Shown here: piece by piece, positions 27,213-36,521 of the stretch
How positions within the stretch are numbered: the stretch's first letter is position 1
Layout: every line of letters begins with the position of its first letter
Assembly: GCA_023436885.1 (NCBI GenBank)
Contig: JAEZHI010000040.1
Coordinates: 310,001-374,000, forward strand
Direction of reading: 5' to 3'
Length of the DNA stretch: 64,000 nt
DNA from: Pseudomonadota bacterium
Lineage (GTDB): Bacteria > Pseudomonadota > Alphaproteobacteria > Rhizobiales > Pleomorphomonadaceae
The notes under the pieces: model-generated
Seen by the model: only the letters and a program-made list of their open reading frames with translations
Database searches by the model: none
Told to the model about the DNA's origin: nothing
Made by a program: the position numbers and the translations under genes

Positions 27213-28195
27213 ACCGCCTGGACATGCCGCCCATCACCAAGGTGTCGGTGGTCATCCCCGTCTACAACGAGGAAGAAAGCCTTCCCGAGCTGATCGACCG
27301 CACCGTTGCCTCCTGCCGGCGGCTCGACTGCGATTATGAGATCCTGCTCGTCGACGACGGCAGCTCCGACCGCTCCGCCGCCATCATGACCGAGGCGGCC
27401 GAGGCGCCGGACAGCCGGGTGATCGCCGTCATCCTCAACCGCAACTACGGGCAGCATTCGGCCATCATGGCCGGCTTCGGCCACGTGTCGGGCGATCTCA
27501 TCATCACGCTCGACGCCGACCTGCAGAACCCGCCGGAGGAAATCCCGCATCTGGTGGAAGTGGCCGCCAACCACGACGTGGTCGGCACCATCCGCGCCAA
27601 CCGGCGCGACAGCCTGTTCCGCAAGAGCGCCTCGCGCATGATCAACTTCCTGATCCAGCGCACCACCGGCAAGGCGATGAGCGACTATGGCTGCATGCTG
27701 CGGGCCTATCGCCGGCCGATCGTCGAGGCCATGCTGAACTGCCACGAGCGCAGCACCTTCATCCCCATTCTCGCCAACACCTTCGCCCGCCGCGCCACCG
27801 AAATCGAGGTGCACCACGCCGAGCGCGAGCATGGCGATTCCAAATACAGCCTGATGAAGCTGATCAACCTGATGTACGATCTGGTGACCTGCCTCACCAC
27901 CACGCCGCTGCGTCTCCTCAGCGTCGTCGGCTCAGTCATCGCGCTCGGCGGCTTCGCACTCACCATCCTGCTTCTCGCGCTGCGCCTGTTCTTCGGCGCC
28001 ATCTGGGCGGCCGAAGGCGTGTTCACGCTGTTCGCCATCCTGTTCTTCTTCATCGGCGCCCAGTTCGTCGCCATGGGGCTGCTCGGCGAATACATCGGCC
28101 GCATCTACAACGACGTCCGCGCCCGCCCCCGTTACTTCGTCCACACCGTGGTCGGTGAGAGCTACCGCCGCACCCATGAGGGCAACCCATCATGA
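27209..28195 (+). CDS. arnC: Undecaprenyl-phosphate 4-deoxy-4-formamido-L-arabinose transferase
   Basis: The 328-residue GT2 glycosyltransferase has VSVVIPVYNEEESLPELI, DDGSSDRS, TLDADLQNPPEEI (the DxD region) and two C-terminal membrane segments at about 232-305. It transfers formylated L-Ara4N to undecaprenyl phosphate at the inner membrane. The ATG overlaps the arnB stop by 4 bp and the stop overlaps the arnA start. Confidence 0.95.
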   Translation: MNRLDMPPITKVSVVIPVYNEEESLPELIDRTVASCRRLDCDYEILLVDDGSSDRSAAIMTEAAEAPDSRVIAVILNRNYGQHSAIMAGFGHVSGDLIITLDADLQNPPEEIPHLVEVAANHDVVGTIRANRRDSLFRKSASRMINFLIQRTTGKAMSDYGCMLRAYRRPIVEAMLNCHERSTFIPILANTFARRATEIEVHHAEREHGDSKYSLMKLINLMYDLVTCLTTTPLRLLSVVGSVIALGGFALTILLLALRLFFGAIWAAEGVFTLFAILFFFIGAQFVAMGLLGEYIGRIYNDVRARPRYFVHTVVGESYRRTHEGNPS

Positions 28196-30249
28196 AAGCT
28201 GTCGTATTCGCCTATCACGATCTCGGCTGCATCGGCCTGAAGGCGCTGGTCGAGGCCGGCTATTCGGTCGAGGCGGTGTTCACCCACGCCGACAATCCGG
28301 GCGAGAACCAGTTCTTCGCCTCGGTCGCCCGCACCGCCGCCGACCTCGGCATTCCCGTCTACGCGCCGGAGGATGCCAACCATCCGCTGTGGGTCGAGCG
28401 CATCAAGGCCATGGCGCCCGACGTCATCTTCTCCTTCTACTACCGCAACCTCCTGAAGGCCGATCTCCTGGCGCTGGCGCCCAAGGGCGCCTTCAACCTG
28501 CATGGCTCGCTGCTGCCGCGCTATCGTGGCCGGGCGCCGCTCAACTGGGTGCTGGTCAACGGCGAAAAGGAAACCGGCGTCACGCTGCACCGCATGGTGG
28601 CGAAAGCCGATGCCGGCCCGATCCTTGCCCAGAAGCGGGTGGCGATCGACGACAGCGACACCGCCCTCACCCTGCACCACAAGCTGAAGGCCGCGACCAA
28701 GAGCCTGCTCACCGAAGTGCTGCCGAGCATCGCCGCCGGCACTGCCGAGGAGACCGAGCAGGATCACGCCAAGGCCACCACCGTCGGCCGCCGCACGCCG
28801 GAAGATGGCCGCATCGACTGGCAGAAACCGGCCCGCAGCGTCTACAACCTCGTCCGCGCCGTGACGCAGCCCTGGCCCGGCGCCTTCAGCTACGCCGGCA
28901 CCACCAAATTCATCGTCTGGCAGGCCAAGGTGCGTGACGATGTCGCCACGGCACGTCCCGGCACCGTGCTCAGCACCGCACCCTTCATCGTCGCCTGCGG
29001 CAGCGGCGCGCTGGAGATCACCGCCGGCCAGGGCGAGGAAGGCATCTACCTTCAGGGCGCCCAGCTCGCCGAAAGCCTCGGCCTCGTCAGCGGCGCGCTC
29101 TTGAACTCCGCCCCTGTGGTCGCCGCCAAGCGGCCGACCCGCGTACTGATCCTCGGCGTCAACGGCTTCATCGGCAACCACCTCACAGAGCGGCTGCTCG
29201 CTGATGGCAACTACGAGGTCTACGGCCTCGACATCGGCTCGGATGCCATCTCGCGCTTCCTCGGCAACCCGCGCTTCCACTTCGTCGAGGGCGACATCTC
29301 CATCCACTCGGAGTGGATCGAGTATCACATCAAGAAGTGCGACGTGATCCTGCCGCTGGTCGCCATCGCCACGCCCATCGAATACACGCGCAACCCGCTG
29401 CGCGTCTTCGAGCTCGACTTCGAGGAAAACCTCAAGATCGTCCGCTACTGCGTCAAATACGGCAAGCGGATCATCTTCCCGTCGACCTCCGAGGTCTACG
29501 GAATGTGTACCGATAGCAACTTCGACGAGGACAAGTCGGATCTGGTGGTCGGCCCGATCAACAAGCAGCGCTGGATCTATTCGGTGTCCAAGCAACTGCT
29601 CGACCGCATCATCTGGGCCTATGGCGAGAAGGAAGGCCTGCGCTTCACCCTGTTCCGTCCCTTCAACTGGATGGGCCCGCGCCTCGACAATCTCAACGCC
29701 GCCCGCATCGGCTCGTCGCGCGCCATCACCCAGCTGATCCTCAACCTCGTCGAGGGCACGCCGATCAAGCTGATCGACGGCGGCGCCCAGAAGCGCTGCT
29801 TCACCGACATCAAGGACGGCATCGAGGCGCTGTTCCGCATCATAGAGAACCGCGACGGGCTCTGCGACGGAGAGATCATCAACATCGGCAACCCGGACAA
29901 CGAAGCGAGCATCCGCGAGCTCGCCGAGATGCTGCTCGCAAGCTTCGAGAAGCACCCGCTGCGCGACCGCTTCCCGCCGTTCGCCGGCTTCCGCGAGGTG
30001 GAAAGCGCGAGCTACTACGGCAAGGGCTACCAGGACGTCGAGCATCGCAAGCCGAGCATCCGCAACGCCGAGCGGATCCTGAAGTGGCGGCCGACCATCG
30101 ACATGGCTCACACCATCGACGAAACGCTCGACTTCTTCCTGAAGACGGTGGATCACGATCCCGCCGCCAAGTTGGGCCTTGAAACGCCTGAGACGAAGGC
30201 GCCCATTCGCGTCGTCAAATCAAAAGCGTCGCTCGTTTCCGCCAGATGA
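28192..30249 (+). CDS. arnA: Bifunctional UDP-L-Ara4N formyltransferase / UDP-glucuronate decarboxylase
   Basis: The 685-residue protein fuses an N-terminal formyltransferase (FNLHGSLLPRYRGRAPLNW, with the catalytic His at position 104) to a C-terminal SDR decarboxylase. The SDR part has ILGVNGFIGNHL near residue 320, a Ser/Thr region in PSTSEVYG and YSVSKQ. It makes UDP-L-Ara4O from UDP-glucuronate and formylates UDP-L-Ara4N. Both active sites look intact. Its start and stop overlap the neighbours by 4 bp. Confidence 0.96.
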   Translation: MKAVVFAYHDLGCIGLKALVEAGYSVEAVFTHADNPGENQFFASVARTAADLGIPVYAPEDANHPLWVERIKAMAPDVIFSFYYRNLLKADLLALAPKGAFNLHGSLLPRYRGRAPLNWVLVNGEKETGVTLHRMVAKADAGPILAQKRVAIDDSDTALTLHHKLKAATKSLLTEVLPSIAAGTAEETEQDHAKATTVGRRTPEDGRIDWQKPARSVYNLVRAVTQPWPGAFSYAGTTKFIVWQAKVRDDVATARPGTVLSTAPFIVACGSGALEITAGQGEEGIYLQGAQLAESLGLVSGALLNSAPVVAAKRPTRVLILGVNGFIGNHLTERLLADGNYEVYGLDIGSDAISRFLGNPRFHFVEGDISIHSEWIEYHIKKCDVILPLVAIATPIEYTRNPLRVFELDFEENLKIVRYCVKYGKRIIFPSTSEVYGMCTDSNFDEDKSDLVVGPINKQRWIYSVSKQLLDRIIWAYGEKEGLRFTLFRPFNWMGPRLDNLNAARIGSSRAITQLILNLVEGTPIKLIDGGAQKRCFTDIKDGIEALFRIIENRDGLCDGEIINIGNPDNEASIRELAEMLLASFEKHPLRDRFPPFAGFREVESASYYGKGYQDVEHRKPSIRNAERILKWRPTIDMAHTIDETLDFFLKTVDHDPAAKLGLETPETKAPIRVVKSKASLVSAR

Positions 30250-31148
30250 AAAAGGTCGGCCTGCGCATCGATGTCGATACCTTCAGGGGAACGCGCGACG
30301 GCGTTCCCCGCCTCCTCGACCTGCTCGACTGGCACGAGGTGAAGGGAAGCTTCTTCTTTTCCGTCGGGCCGGACAACATGGGTCGCCATCTCTGGCGCCT
30401 GATGCGGCCGACCTTCCTCACGAAGATGCTGCGCTCCAGGGCCGCTTCGCTCTATGGCTGGGACATCCTGCTCGCCGGCACCGCCTGGCCGGGCCGAGAG
30501 ATCGGCACGGCGCATGCGGCGGTGATCGACGCTTCGGCCAAGGCCGGCCACGAGATCGGCCTGCATGCCTGGGATCATTTCGCCTGGCAGACCTGGGCCG
30601 GCGTCTGGGATCGGACGCGCATGGCCCGCGAGATCGCAAAGGGTCTCGACGTGCTCTCCACCATCGTCGGCCACCGCATCGATTGCTCGGCCGTTGCCGG
30701 TTGGCGGGCCGACCAGACGGCCATCGAGGCCAAACAGGGCTTCGGCTTCCGCTACAACAGCGACTGCCGCGGCACCGCTCCCTTCCGCCCTCGCCTTGCC
30801 GACGGCTCGCTCGGCACGCCGCAGATCCCGACGACGCTGCCGACCTGGGACGAGGTGGTGGGGCGCGAAACCACCGCCGCCGACTTCAATGCCTACATTC
30901 TCGACAAGCTTCGGAAGGCCGAGGGCACGCCTGTCTACGTCATCCACGCCGAGGTGGAGGGCATCGCCATGGCCAAAGAGTTCGACGAGCTCCTTGCCAA
31001 GGCAAAGGGCGCCGGCATCGCCTTCTGTCCGCTCGGTAACCTGCTGCCCAAGGACATCGCCACCCTGCCCGATGGCCAGGTGACACGTGGCAGCATGGCC
31101 GGCCGTGATGGCTGGCTGGGCGTCCAGGCTCCGGCGGAGGCGCGCTGA
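30246..31148 (+). CDS. arnD: 4-deoxy-4-formamido-L-arabinose-phosphoundecaprenol deformylase
   Basis: The 300-residue polysaccharide-deacetylase (NodB) family protein has the metal Asp in LRIDVDTFRG, HAWDHFAWQ as the HxxxH-like site, and the RADQ/YNSDCRG region of ArnD. It removes the formyl group from the lipid-linked sugar at the inner membrane. It sits between arnA (4-bp overlap) and arnT (1-bp gap), as in the enterobacterial operon. Confidence 0.94.
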   Translation: MKKVGLRIDVDTFRGTRDGVPRLLDLLDWHEVKGSFFFSVGPDNMGRHLWRLMRPTFLTKMLRSRAASLYGWDILLAGTAWPGREIGTAHAAVIDASAKAGHEIGLHAWDHFAWQTWAGVWDRTRMAREIAKGLDVLSTIVGHRIDCSAVAGWRADQTAIEAKQGFGFRYNSDCRGTAPFRPRLADGSLGTPQIPTTLPTWDEVVGRETTAADFNAYILDKLRKAEGTPVYVIHAEVEGIAMAKEFDELLAKAKGAGIAFCPLGNLLPKDIATLPDGQVTRGSMAGRDGWLGVQAPAEAR

Positions 31149-31149
31149 C

Positions 31150-32799
31150 ATGAAGCGCTGGCAACTGTTCTTCTGGTTGGCGCTGATCCCGCTCGCCTAT
31201 GTCCTGCCGCTGCCGGGCCGTCGCCTGTGGCTGCCCGACGAGCTGCGCTATGGCGAAATCAGCCGCGCCATGCTGGCCGGCGGCAGCTGGATCTCGCCGC
31301 ATTTCCTGGGGCTGCGCTATTTCGAGAAACCGGCCGGCGGCCTCTGGATCAACGCCTTGGGCATGGGCCTCTTCGGTCAGAACAACTTCGGCGTCCGCGC
31401 CGGCGCTGTGATCTCCACCCTCATCGCCGCCGCCATCATCTACTGGCTCGCCATGCACATCTGGCGCGACAAGCGGACGGCGCTGTTCGGCCTCGCCATC
31501 TATCTCTCGTCCTTCCTGGTCTATGCCGTCGGCACCTATGGCTCGGTCGATGCCGCAGTGACGCTGTGGCTCATCGCCGCCATGGCCGCCTTCTGGGTAG
31601 CCAACGCGGCGAACACGCCCGGCGGACGCGTCGGCGGCTATCTCCTGCTCGGCGTCGCCTGCGGTCTCGGCTTCCTCACCAAAGGCTTCCTCGCGCTGGT
31701 GGTGCCCGTCATCGCCGTGCTGCCCTACGTCATCGTCGAGAAGCGCTGGAGGGAGGTGCTGACCTATGGCCCGCTCGCCATCCTGAGCGCCGCGCTCGTC
31801 TCGGCGCCCTGGGCGATCGCCATCTGGCGCGAGCAGCCGGACTTCTGGCCGCATTTCTTCTGGGTGGAACACATCCAACGCTTTGCCGACAGCGCCCACG
31901 CCCAGCACAAGCAACCCTTCTGGTTCTACATTCCGGTGTTCATCCTGGGCACGCTGCCCTGGCTGGCGCTCTTGCCCGCCTCGCTCGCCCTCGGCTGGAC
32001 GGAGCGGCGCAAGGACCCGGCACTGATCTATCTGCTGGGATGGGTGGTCATGCCGCTCGCCTTCTTCAGTCTCGCCGAAGGCAAGCTGCCAACCTACATC
32101 CTGCCGTGCATGGCGCCGCTCGCCCTGCTCATGGCCCGGCGAGCCCGCACGCTCGGCACCGACGTGCTGTTCGTCGCCAACGGCTGGATCAACCTCGTTC
32201 TGGGGCTCGGTCTCGGCGTCACCGCGCTCGCCCTCATGCTGCCCTGGGGCATCGCCCTGAAGCTCCCCTTTGCGGCCGGCGAAGGCGACAAGCTGGCGCT
32301 CGCCGCCATGGCCCTGCTCGCCTGGGGCGCCATCGGCTGGCTGACGCTACGGCGGCCGAACCGGCGCTGGCACTGGGCCGCCCTCTGTCCGATCGGCCTC
32401 GCGCTGGTGGCCGGCAGCATTCTTCCGCAAGCGGTCATCACCGACAAGAACCCGCAATGGTTCCTCGGCGAGGTTGCGCCTGCCCTCACCGGCAGCCGCT
32501 ACGTGTTGGCCTACGGCCCCGGCTGGGCCTCGGCCATCGCCTACACCGGCAAACGCGACGATGTGCTGATCTACAATTGGCCGGGCGAAGTGGCCGATGG
32601 CCTCGCCTATGCCGACGGCGCCGACCGCTACGTCAGTGCCGACGCCTTCCCCGATTGGCTCGCCAGCCATCGGCACGACGGCAACGTGTCGCTGGTGATG
32701 CCGCTTGCCAAAACCGATCAACCCGTCACCATGAACCCGGCGCCCGACCGGATCATCCGACAGGGCCGCATGGCGCTCTTCTGGTACAAGCAGCAATGA
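31150..32799 (+). CDS. arnT: Lipid A aminoarabinosyltransferase
   Basis: The 549-residue GT83 membrane enzyme has about 12 hydrophobic segments. The first periplasmic loop carries the catalytic DE motif in LWLPDELRYGEISRAML (residues about 27-43), followed by FEKPAGGLW. It moves L-Ara4N from undecaprenyl phosphate to lipid A phosphates on the periplasmic face, giving resistance to polymyxin and cationic peptides. The stop overlaps arnE. Confidence 0.95.
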   Translation: MKRWQLFFWLALIPLAYVLPLPGRRLWLPDELRYGEISRAMLAGGSWISPHFLGLRYFEKPAGGLWINALGMGLFGQNNFGVRAGAVISTLIAAAIIYWLAMHIWRDKRTALFGLAIYLSSFLVYAVGTYGSVDAAVTLWLIAAMAAFWVANAANTPGGRVGGYLLLGVACGLGFLTKGFLALVVPVIAVLPYVIVEKRWREVLTYGPLAILSAALVSAPWAIAIWREQPDFWPHFFWVEHIQRFADSAHAQHKQPFWFYIPVFILGTLPWLALLPASLALGWTERRKDPALIYLLGWVVMPLAFFSLAEGKLPTYILPCMAPLALLMARRARTLGTDVLFVANGWINLVLGLGLGVTALALMLPWGIALKLPFAAGEGDKLALAAMALLAWGAIGWLTLRRPNRRWHWAALCPIGLALVAGSILPQAVITDKNPQWFLGEVAPALTGSRYVLAYGPGWASAIAYTGKRDDVLIYNWPGEVADGLAYADGADRYVSADAFPDWLASHRHDGNVSLVMPLAKTDQPVTMNPAPDRIIRQGRMALFWYKQQ

Positions 32800-33128
32800 T
32801 CGACATCCTCGCCGTCAACATTCTGACCTGCGCCGGCCAGCTGGCGCAAAAGCAGGCGGCGAGCGGCGAACCCAGGCGAGGCTCGCGAACGCGGCACGTG
32901 CTCACCTGGCTTGGCATCAGTCTCCTCTGCCTTGGCTCGGCCATGCTGCTCTGGCTGTCGGTGCTGCAGCGCGTGCCCGTCGGCGTCGCCTATCCGATGC
33001 TGAGCCTCAACTTCATCCTGGTGACGCTCGCCGCCCGCTGGCTCTGGCATGAGACGATCACCACGCGGCAGTGGCTCGGCATCGCGCTGATCGTGCTCGG
33101 CGTCATCTTCGTGGGGCGCGGCGCATGA
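32796..33128 (+). CDS. arnE: Undecaprenyl-phosphate-L-Ara4N flippase subunit ArnE
   Basis: The 110-residue SMR/EamA-like membrane protein has helices at about 2-15, 37-58, 63-80 and 92-108 (IDILAVNILTCAGQLAQKQ, PVGVAYPMLSLNFILVTLAA). With ArnF it flips the lipid-linked sugar to the periplasm. It is coupled to arnT and arnF by 4-bp overlaps. Confidence 0.93.
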   Translation: MIDILAVNILTCAGQLAQKQAASGEPRRGSRTRHVLTWLGISLLCLGSAMLLWLSVLQRVPVGVAYPMLSLNFILVTLAARWLWHETITTRQWLGIALIVLGVIFVGRGA

Positions 33129-33523
33129 CCACCATTATTCCCAAAGGGTTCGCCCCGGCCCTCCTCAGCGTGCTACTGGCCAGCAGCGCCCAGCTCCTGA
33201 TGAAATGGGGTATCGCCGCCCTGCCGCCGATGGCCGATCCGATGACCTTCGTGCCGGCCCTTTGGCACGTCTGGCCGGCGACGCTCGCCGTCGCCACCGG
33301 TCTGTTCTTCTATGTCGCATCGATGCTGAGTTGGTATTTCGCGCTGAAATCGCTGCCGCTCAGCATCGCCTACCCGCTGATCAGCCTCAGCTACGTCATC
33401 GTCTGGCTCGCCGCCATCGCCCTCCCCACCTTCCCCGACACCTTCAGCCTAGGGATGGCGGGCGCCATGGCGATGATCCTCGCGGGCATTTATCTGGTGT
33501 GCGGGAAGCGGAAGGGGGGATGA
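33125..33523 (+). CDS. arnF: Undecaprenyl-phosphate-L-Ara4N flippase subunit ArnF
   Basis: The 132-residue four-helix membrane protein (FAPALLSVLLASSAQLLMKWG, SLPLSIAYPLISLSYVIVWLAA, GIYLVCGKRKGG at the end) closes the arn operon. No clear terminator follows in the 43 bp before the convergent parE gene. A short diverged copy of its 3' end lies beyond the ParDE genes at 34195-34239. Confidence 0.92.
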   Translation: MTTIIPKGFAPALLSVLLASSAQLLMKWGIAALPPMADPMTFVPALWHVWPATLAVATGLFFYVASMLSWYFALKSLPLSIAYPLISLSYVIVWLAAIALPTFPDTFSLGMAGAMAMILAGIYLVCGKRKGG

Positions 33524-33566
33524 GGAAAAATAGTCTGGTTCAGCTCATGCTCCAGGCAACCTGTCG

Positions 33567-33842
33567 TCAGTCTCTCGAGCCATCAACGATACGAACAACT
33601 CGGACGTCAGCGCCGACAACGTAGTACAGGACGAGCCATCGTTCGCAGACAACAGCACGAGCACCCTCGGCAATCTCGAGGCGCGCAGGGCCCATTTCCG
33701 GATATTCTTTCAGCATCGCTACGCGACGCTCGATCCGATCGATAACCGCATCTGCTACGCCTGGATCGTTGGCCTCGGCAACCCACAGCCAAATATCCAG
33801 CATGTCGGCACTGGCCTGCCGGGAATAAACGACACTGGCCAT
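33567..33842 (-). CDS. parE: ParE-like toxin (RelE/ParE superfamily)
   Basis: The 91-residue protein (VVYSRQASADMLDIWLWVAE, VAMLKEYPEMGPAR, RWLVLYYVVGADVRVVRIVDGSRD) fits ParE toxins, which inhibit gyrase; the RelE superfamily also includes ribonucleases. It starts 5 bp after the parD stop, giving the usual antitoxin-toxin order. The pair is intact. Confidence 0.88.
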   Translation of the reverse strand: MASVVYSRQASADMLDIWLWVAEANDPGVADAVIDRIERRVAMLKEYPEMGPARLEIAEGARAVVCERWLVLYYVVGADVRVVRIVDGSRD

Positions 33843-33847
33843 GATTT

Positions 33848-34105
33848 TCAGGTCTTCGCCGCCAACCGCTTGCGACCCTCGGCCTTGATCGCCTCGGTAT
33901 CCAGCGGGCGATAGTCCCCGCTATCGATACCCTCTTTCCAGGCTTGCTGAAGCCAGCGGAGCTTTTCCGCCTCCTGGCTGTCCTGCTTTTCGAGAAGCCG
34001 CAGCGCCTCCCGCACCACTTCGCTCGCCGACGTATAGCGGCCGGAATCCACCTTGCCTTTGACGAACTGTACCAACTCGTCGGTCAGTGAGACATTGAGG
34101 TTCAT
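33848..34105 (-). CDS. parD: ParD-like antitoxin
   Basis: The 85-residue protein has a ribbon-helix-helix N-terminus (LNVSLTDELVQFVKGKVDSGRYTSASEVVREALRLLEK) and a C-terminal toxin-binding tail. It is expected to neutralise the adjacent ParE and to repress the operon. An AAAGGAGAT site precedes the ATG. It is related to, but clearly different from, the solitary ParD at 19281-19529. Confidence 0.92.
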   Translation of the reverse strand: MNLNVSLTDELVQFVKGKVDSGRYTSASEVVREALRLLEKQDSQEAEKLRWLQQAWKEGIDSGDYRPLDTEAIKAEGRKRLAAKT

Positions 34106-34194
34106 GGCCTATCTCCTTTGTCCTCAATATGAAGCGACCACAAGGAATGTCAAACTTTGTTATTTTCTGCGCAAGTGCCAGACGCGGCCCTCTC

Positions 34195-34239
34195 CCGGCG
34201 CTCTCACGGGAATTCACCTGGTGTGCGGGAGATGAGGGG
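34195..34239 (+). pseudogene. Short diverged copy of the arnF 3' end
   Basis: The sequence CTGGTGTGCGGGA is shared exactly with arnF at 33494-33506. Flanking bases match at 22 of 26 with small gaps beyond, and the frame reads TGIHLVCGR-stop against AGIYLVCGKRKGG-stop. The orientation is the same as arnF and the fragment lies just outside the ParDE module. It is short, so the call rests on position and on the two longer parallels in this window. Confidence 0.5.
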
Positions 34240-34267
34240 AAGCTAACGGCGACATCAGCGCCGACCG

Positions 34268-35392
34268 CTAGAGAGCATGGCCGTCGCCAGTTGCGGAGGC
34301 AGGCATCGGAGTCGTTCTGGCAAGCCTTCCTGCGAATGAAGCGAACATTTTCTGGCAGGGCATCTCGATCACGAGATAGGTGACCAGCGACGTGCAGATC
34401 AACAGGATGAAGAACACGACCGGCAATATCAGTTCCACAAGCAGCAGATGGTCACCGACCAAGCGCGCCACGGCATTGACGACTTTCTGCGTGACGTGGA
34501 TCAACAATAGCGCATGCGTCATATAGATTGAGTAGGAGAGCTTGCCGAGCCATTGCACAGGACGCGTGCAAAGAACCATTGAGATCGGCCCCCGGTCGCC
34601 CGCGTAAGCCAAGACAAGAAACGAAAACACGACCGGCGCGGCAAAGCGTGCATTCGGCAACATGGCGGCCGCGACGATCAACGACACGGCCGAAGCTGCG
34701 GCCAGGATCTCGAAGTGCCCCAAGGACAAACGTCGGACCGCATCGGTGCGGAACAGCGTTTCCGCGATGACACCGGCAAAAAAACCCGTGAGACAGCGCG
34801 CAATTGCAAGGTAACCTGTTGTCTCCATGCCGTCGGGCGCCCAAACCAGAACCGCGCCCCAGGCAGCCACCGCAAGGCAAGTGAACATGGCAACGCGCCC
34901 GCGCCTCAGCGGGCGGCTTGCCACGACCAGCAAGGCGAACACAAGATACGTCCAGAATTCTGCCGAAATACTCCAGCTCGAATAATTCCACGTAAGTTCG
35001 GACGGCGACAGAAAAGGCTGGACGAGCAGCAGGTTGGGCAAGATCATCGCAGGGGCGCGAATATCCGAAAACGGCGGCAATCCGGACGAAAGACCACCAC
35101 GGATCGATGCCACCAGCTCAATGGCAATCAGAACAGCCAGAAGAGACGCATGGAGCGGCCATAACCGACCAAAGCGGCGAATGGCAAAGGCGAGCACATT
35201 GCCCCCCTTGTCGAGCTCGGCGGTGTAGGTGCGCGCAATGACAAACCCGGACAAGACAAAGAAGAAATCGACGGCCAGCGAAAGGCAGTCGAGCGGTGGC
35301 AGATCGGGAAAAAAGCCGGACGCCTTGTAGTGAAGCGTCACAACCGCCAGAGCGCCCGCGCCTCGCCAGCCGTCGAGTGCCCTATGCCGCAT
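34268..35392 (-). CDS. Acyltransferase family 3 (OafA/YrhL-like) membrane protein
   Basis: The 374-residue protein begins with the family signature RALDGWRGAGALAVVTLHY (the His lies in LHY). It has about ten membrane helices, SLAVDFFFVLSGFVIA and the late motif LSYSIYMTHALLLI. These enzymes O-acylate lipopolysaccharide, capsule, exopolysaccharide or peptidoglycan using acyl-CoA. The location near the arn operon hints at envelope modification, but nothing proves a link. Confidence 0.88.
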   Translation of the reverse strand: MRHRALDGWRGAGALAVVTLHYKASGFFPDLPPLDCLSLAVDFFFVLSGFVIARTYTAELDKGGNVLAFAIRRFGRLWPLHASLLAVLIAIELVASIRGGLSSGLPPFSDIRAPAMILPNLLLVQPFLSPSELTWNYSSWSISAEFWTYLVFALLVVASRPLRRGRVAMFTCLAVAAWGAVLVWAPDGMETTGYLAIARCLTGFFAGVIAETLFRTDAVRRLSLGHFEILAAASAVSLIVAAAMLPNARFAAPVVFSFLVLAYAGDRGPISMVLCTRPVQWLGKLSYSIYMTHALLLIHVTQKVVNAVARLVGDHLLLVELILPVVFFILLICTSLVTYLVIEMPCQKMFASFAGRLARTTPMPASATGDGHAL

Positions 35393-35478
35393 GTCCAGAC
35401 TTCCCCCGAGGAGAGCACTTCATCCTGAGAGGGTAGTCCCAGTCGTTTCAACAAAGAGTTTCCATAACCGCGTGGCGA

Positions 35479-36426
35479 TCAGCTCGCCGACGCCACTGCC
35501 GGCTCTCCAGGCCCATTCTGGCCATTGAGGTACATCCGGCCATAGCGAGCGGGTGACAGGCCCGCATATCGGGCAAAGGCAACGCTGAAGGAACTGGATG
35601 AACTGTAGCCGACACGCTCGGCGACTTGATCCAAGCCAAGCTCCTGCCCGCGGAGAAGGCGTCCGGCCAAGGCCATTCGCCATGCCAGAAGATATTCCAT
35701 CGGCGGCATGCCCACCGTCCGGCTGAAACGAGCGAAGAAAGCCGACCGCGACAAAGACGCTTCGGAAGCGAGGCCAGCGACCGTCCAGGGATATTCCGGA
35801 CGGGCATGGAGGACGCGCAACGCCGCCGCAACGCGATCATCGGCAAGACCGCGAGCCAGACCCGGCGGTGCATTTTCTGTCTCTGAGCCGCATCGCAAAG
35901 CCTCGATCAGCAGCACCTCCAGCAGCCGTTCGAGCACAAGTTCGCGCGCTGGCCGATGCGCACGGGTCTCCTCGCCGACCAATTGCGTCAGCATCGCGAG
36001 CCGTGGCTCTCCGCGCGCTAGGACAAGACGCGGAAGCAGCGGCACGAGCAGTGCCACATCCGGCGATCCGAACGAACAATGCCCGATCTGGATGCGGAGG
36101 TTCAACGGCTCGTCTTCCCGGCCGACACGAAAGCGCCCCTCGCCGATCTCGATCGGTTCTTCCGGTGTCTCGTCCTGCGGCAAGTCCAGGCTTTCCTTGA
36201 TGAGGTCGCGCATGGCTGGCACCAGCAGGAAATCCCCGGCGCGCAAGATCAGGGGCGTTTGCCCGTCGACCGTCACACGGCAATGCCCCTCGAGCACCGC
36301 GCAGTAGAAGGGATCGCCCGTTCCCTTTCGCCGGAACCTCCAAGAGCCGCCGCACTCTATCAGCTTGGAAAAGCGGGCCCTCGGTTGGAGCAGCGTGACC
36401 ACTTCGGCGAGCGGGTCGATCTTCAT
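35479..36426 (-). CDS. AraC family regulator with cupin-type sensor domain
   Basis: The 315-residue protein has the same architecture as the regulator at 2883-3860: an N-terminal Cupin_6-like domain (IDPLAEVVTLLQPRARFSKLIECGGSW) and a C-terminal AraC helix-turn-helix (YPWTVAGLASEASLSRSAFFARFSRTVGMPPMEYLLAWRM). I start it at MKIDPL (36426); the upstream extension is not family-like. It is divergent from an SDR gene across 95 bp, its probable target. Confidence 0.9.
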   Translation of the reverse strand: MKIDPLAEVVTLLQPRARFSKLIECGGSWRFRRKGTGDPFYCAVLEGHCRVTVDGQTPLILRAGDFLLVPAMRDLIKESLDLPQDETPEEPIEIGEGRFRVGREDEPLNLRIQIGHCSFGSPDVALLVPLLPRLVLARGEPRLAMLTQLVGEETRAHRPARELVLERLLEVLLIEALRCGSETENAPPGLARGLADDRVAAALRVLHARPEYPWTVAGLASEASLSRSAFFARFSRTVGMPPMEYLLAWRMALAGRLLRGQELGLDQVAERVGYSSSSSFSVAFARYAGLSPARYGRMYLNGQNGPGEPAVASAS

Positions 36427-36521
36427 GCAGGACCATTTCGAAAGAAATCGATACTTTGAACCATAGCCCGTCCTGAACGGCACCGCTAGATTGATTTCGG
36501 CATCAAGAGGCGGAGAAACCC

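Noticed and set aside
28162..30156. 664-codon minus-strand frame
   Set aside because: It is antisense to arnA, which has both catalytic domains intact.
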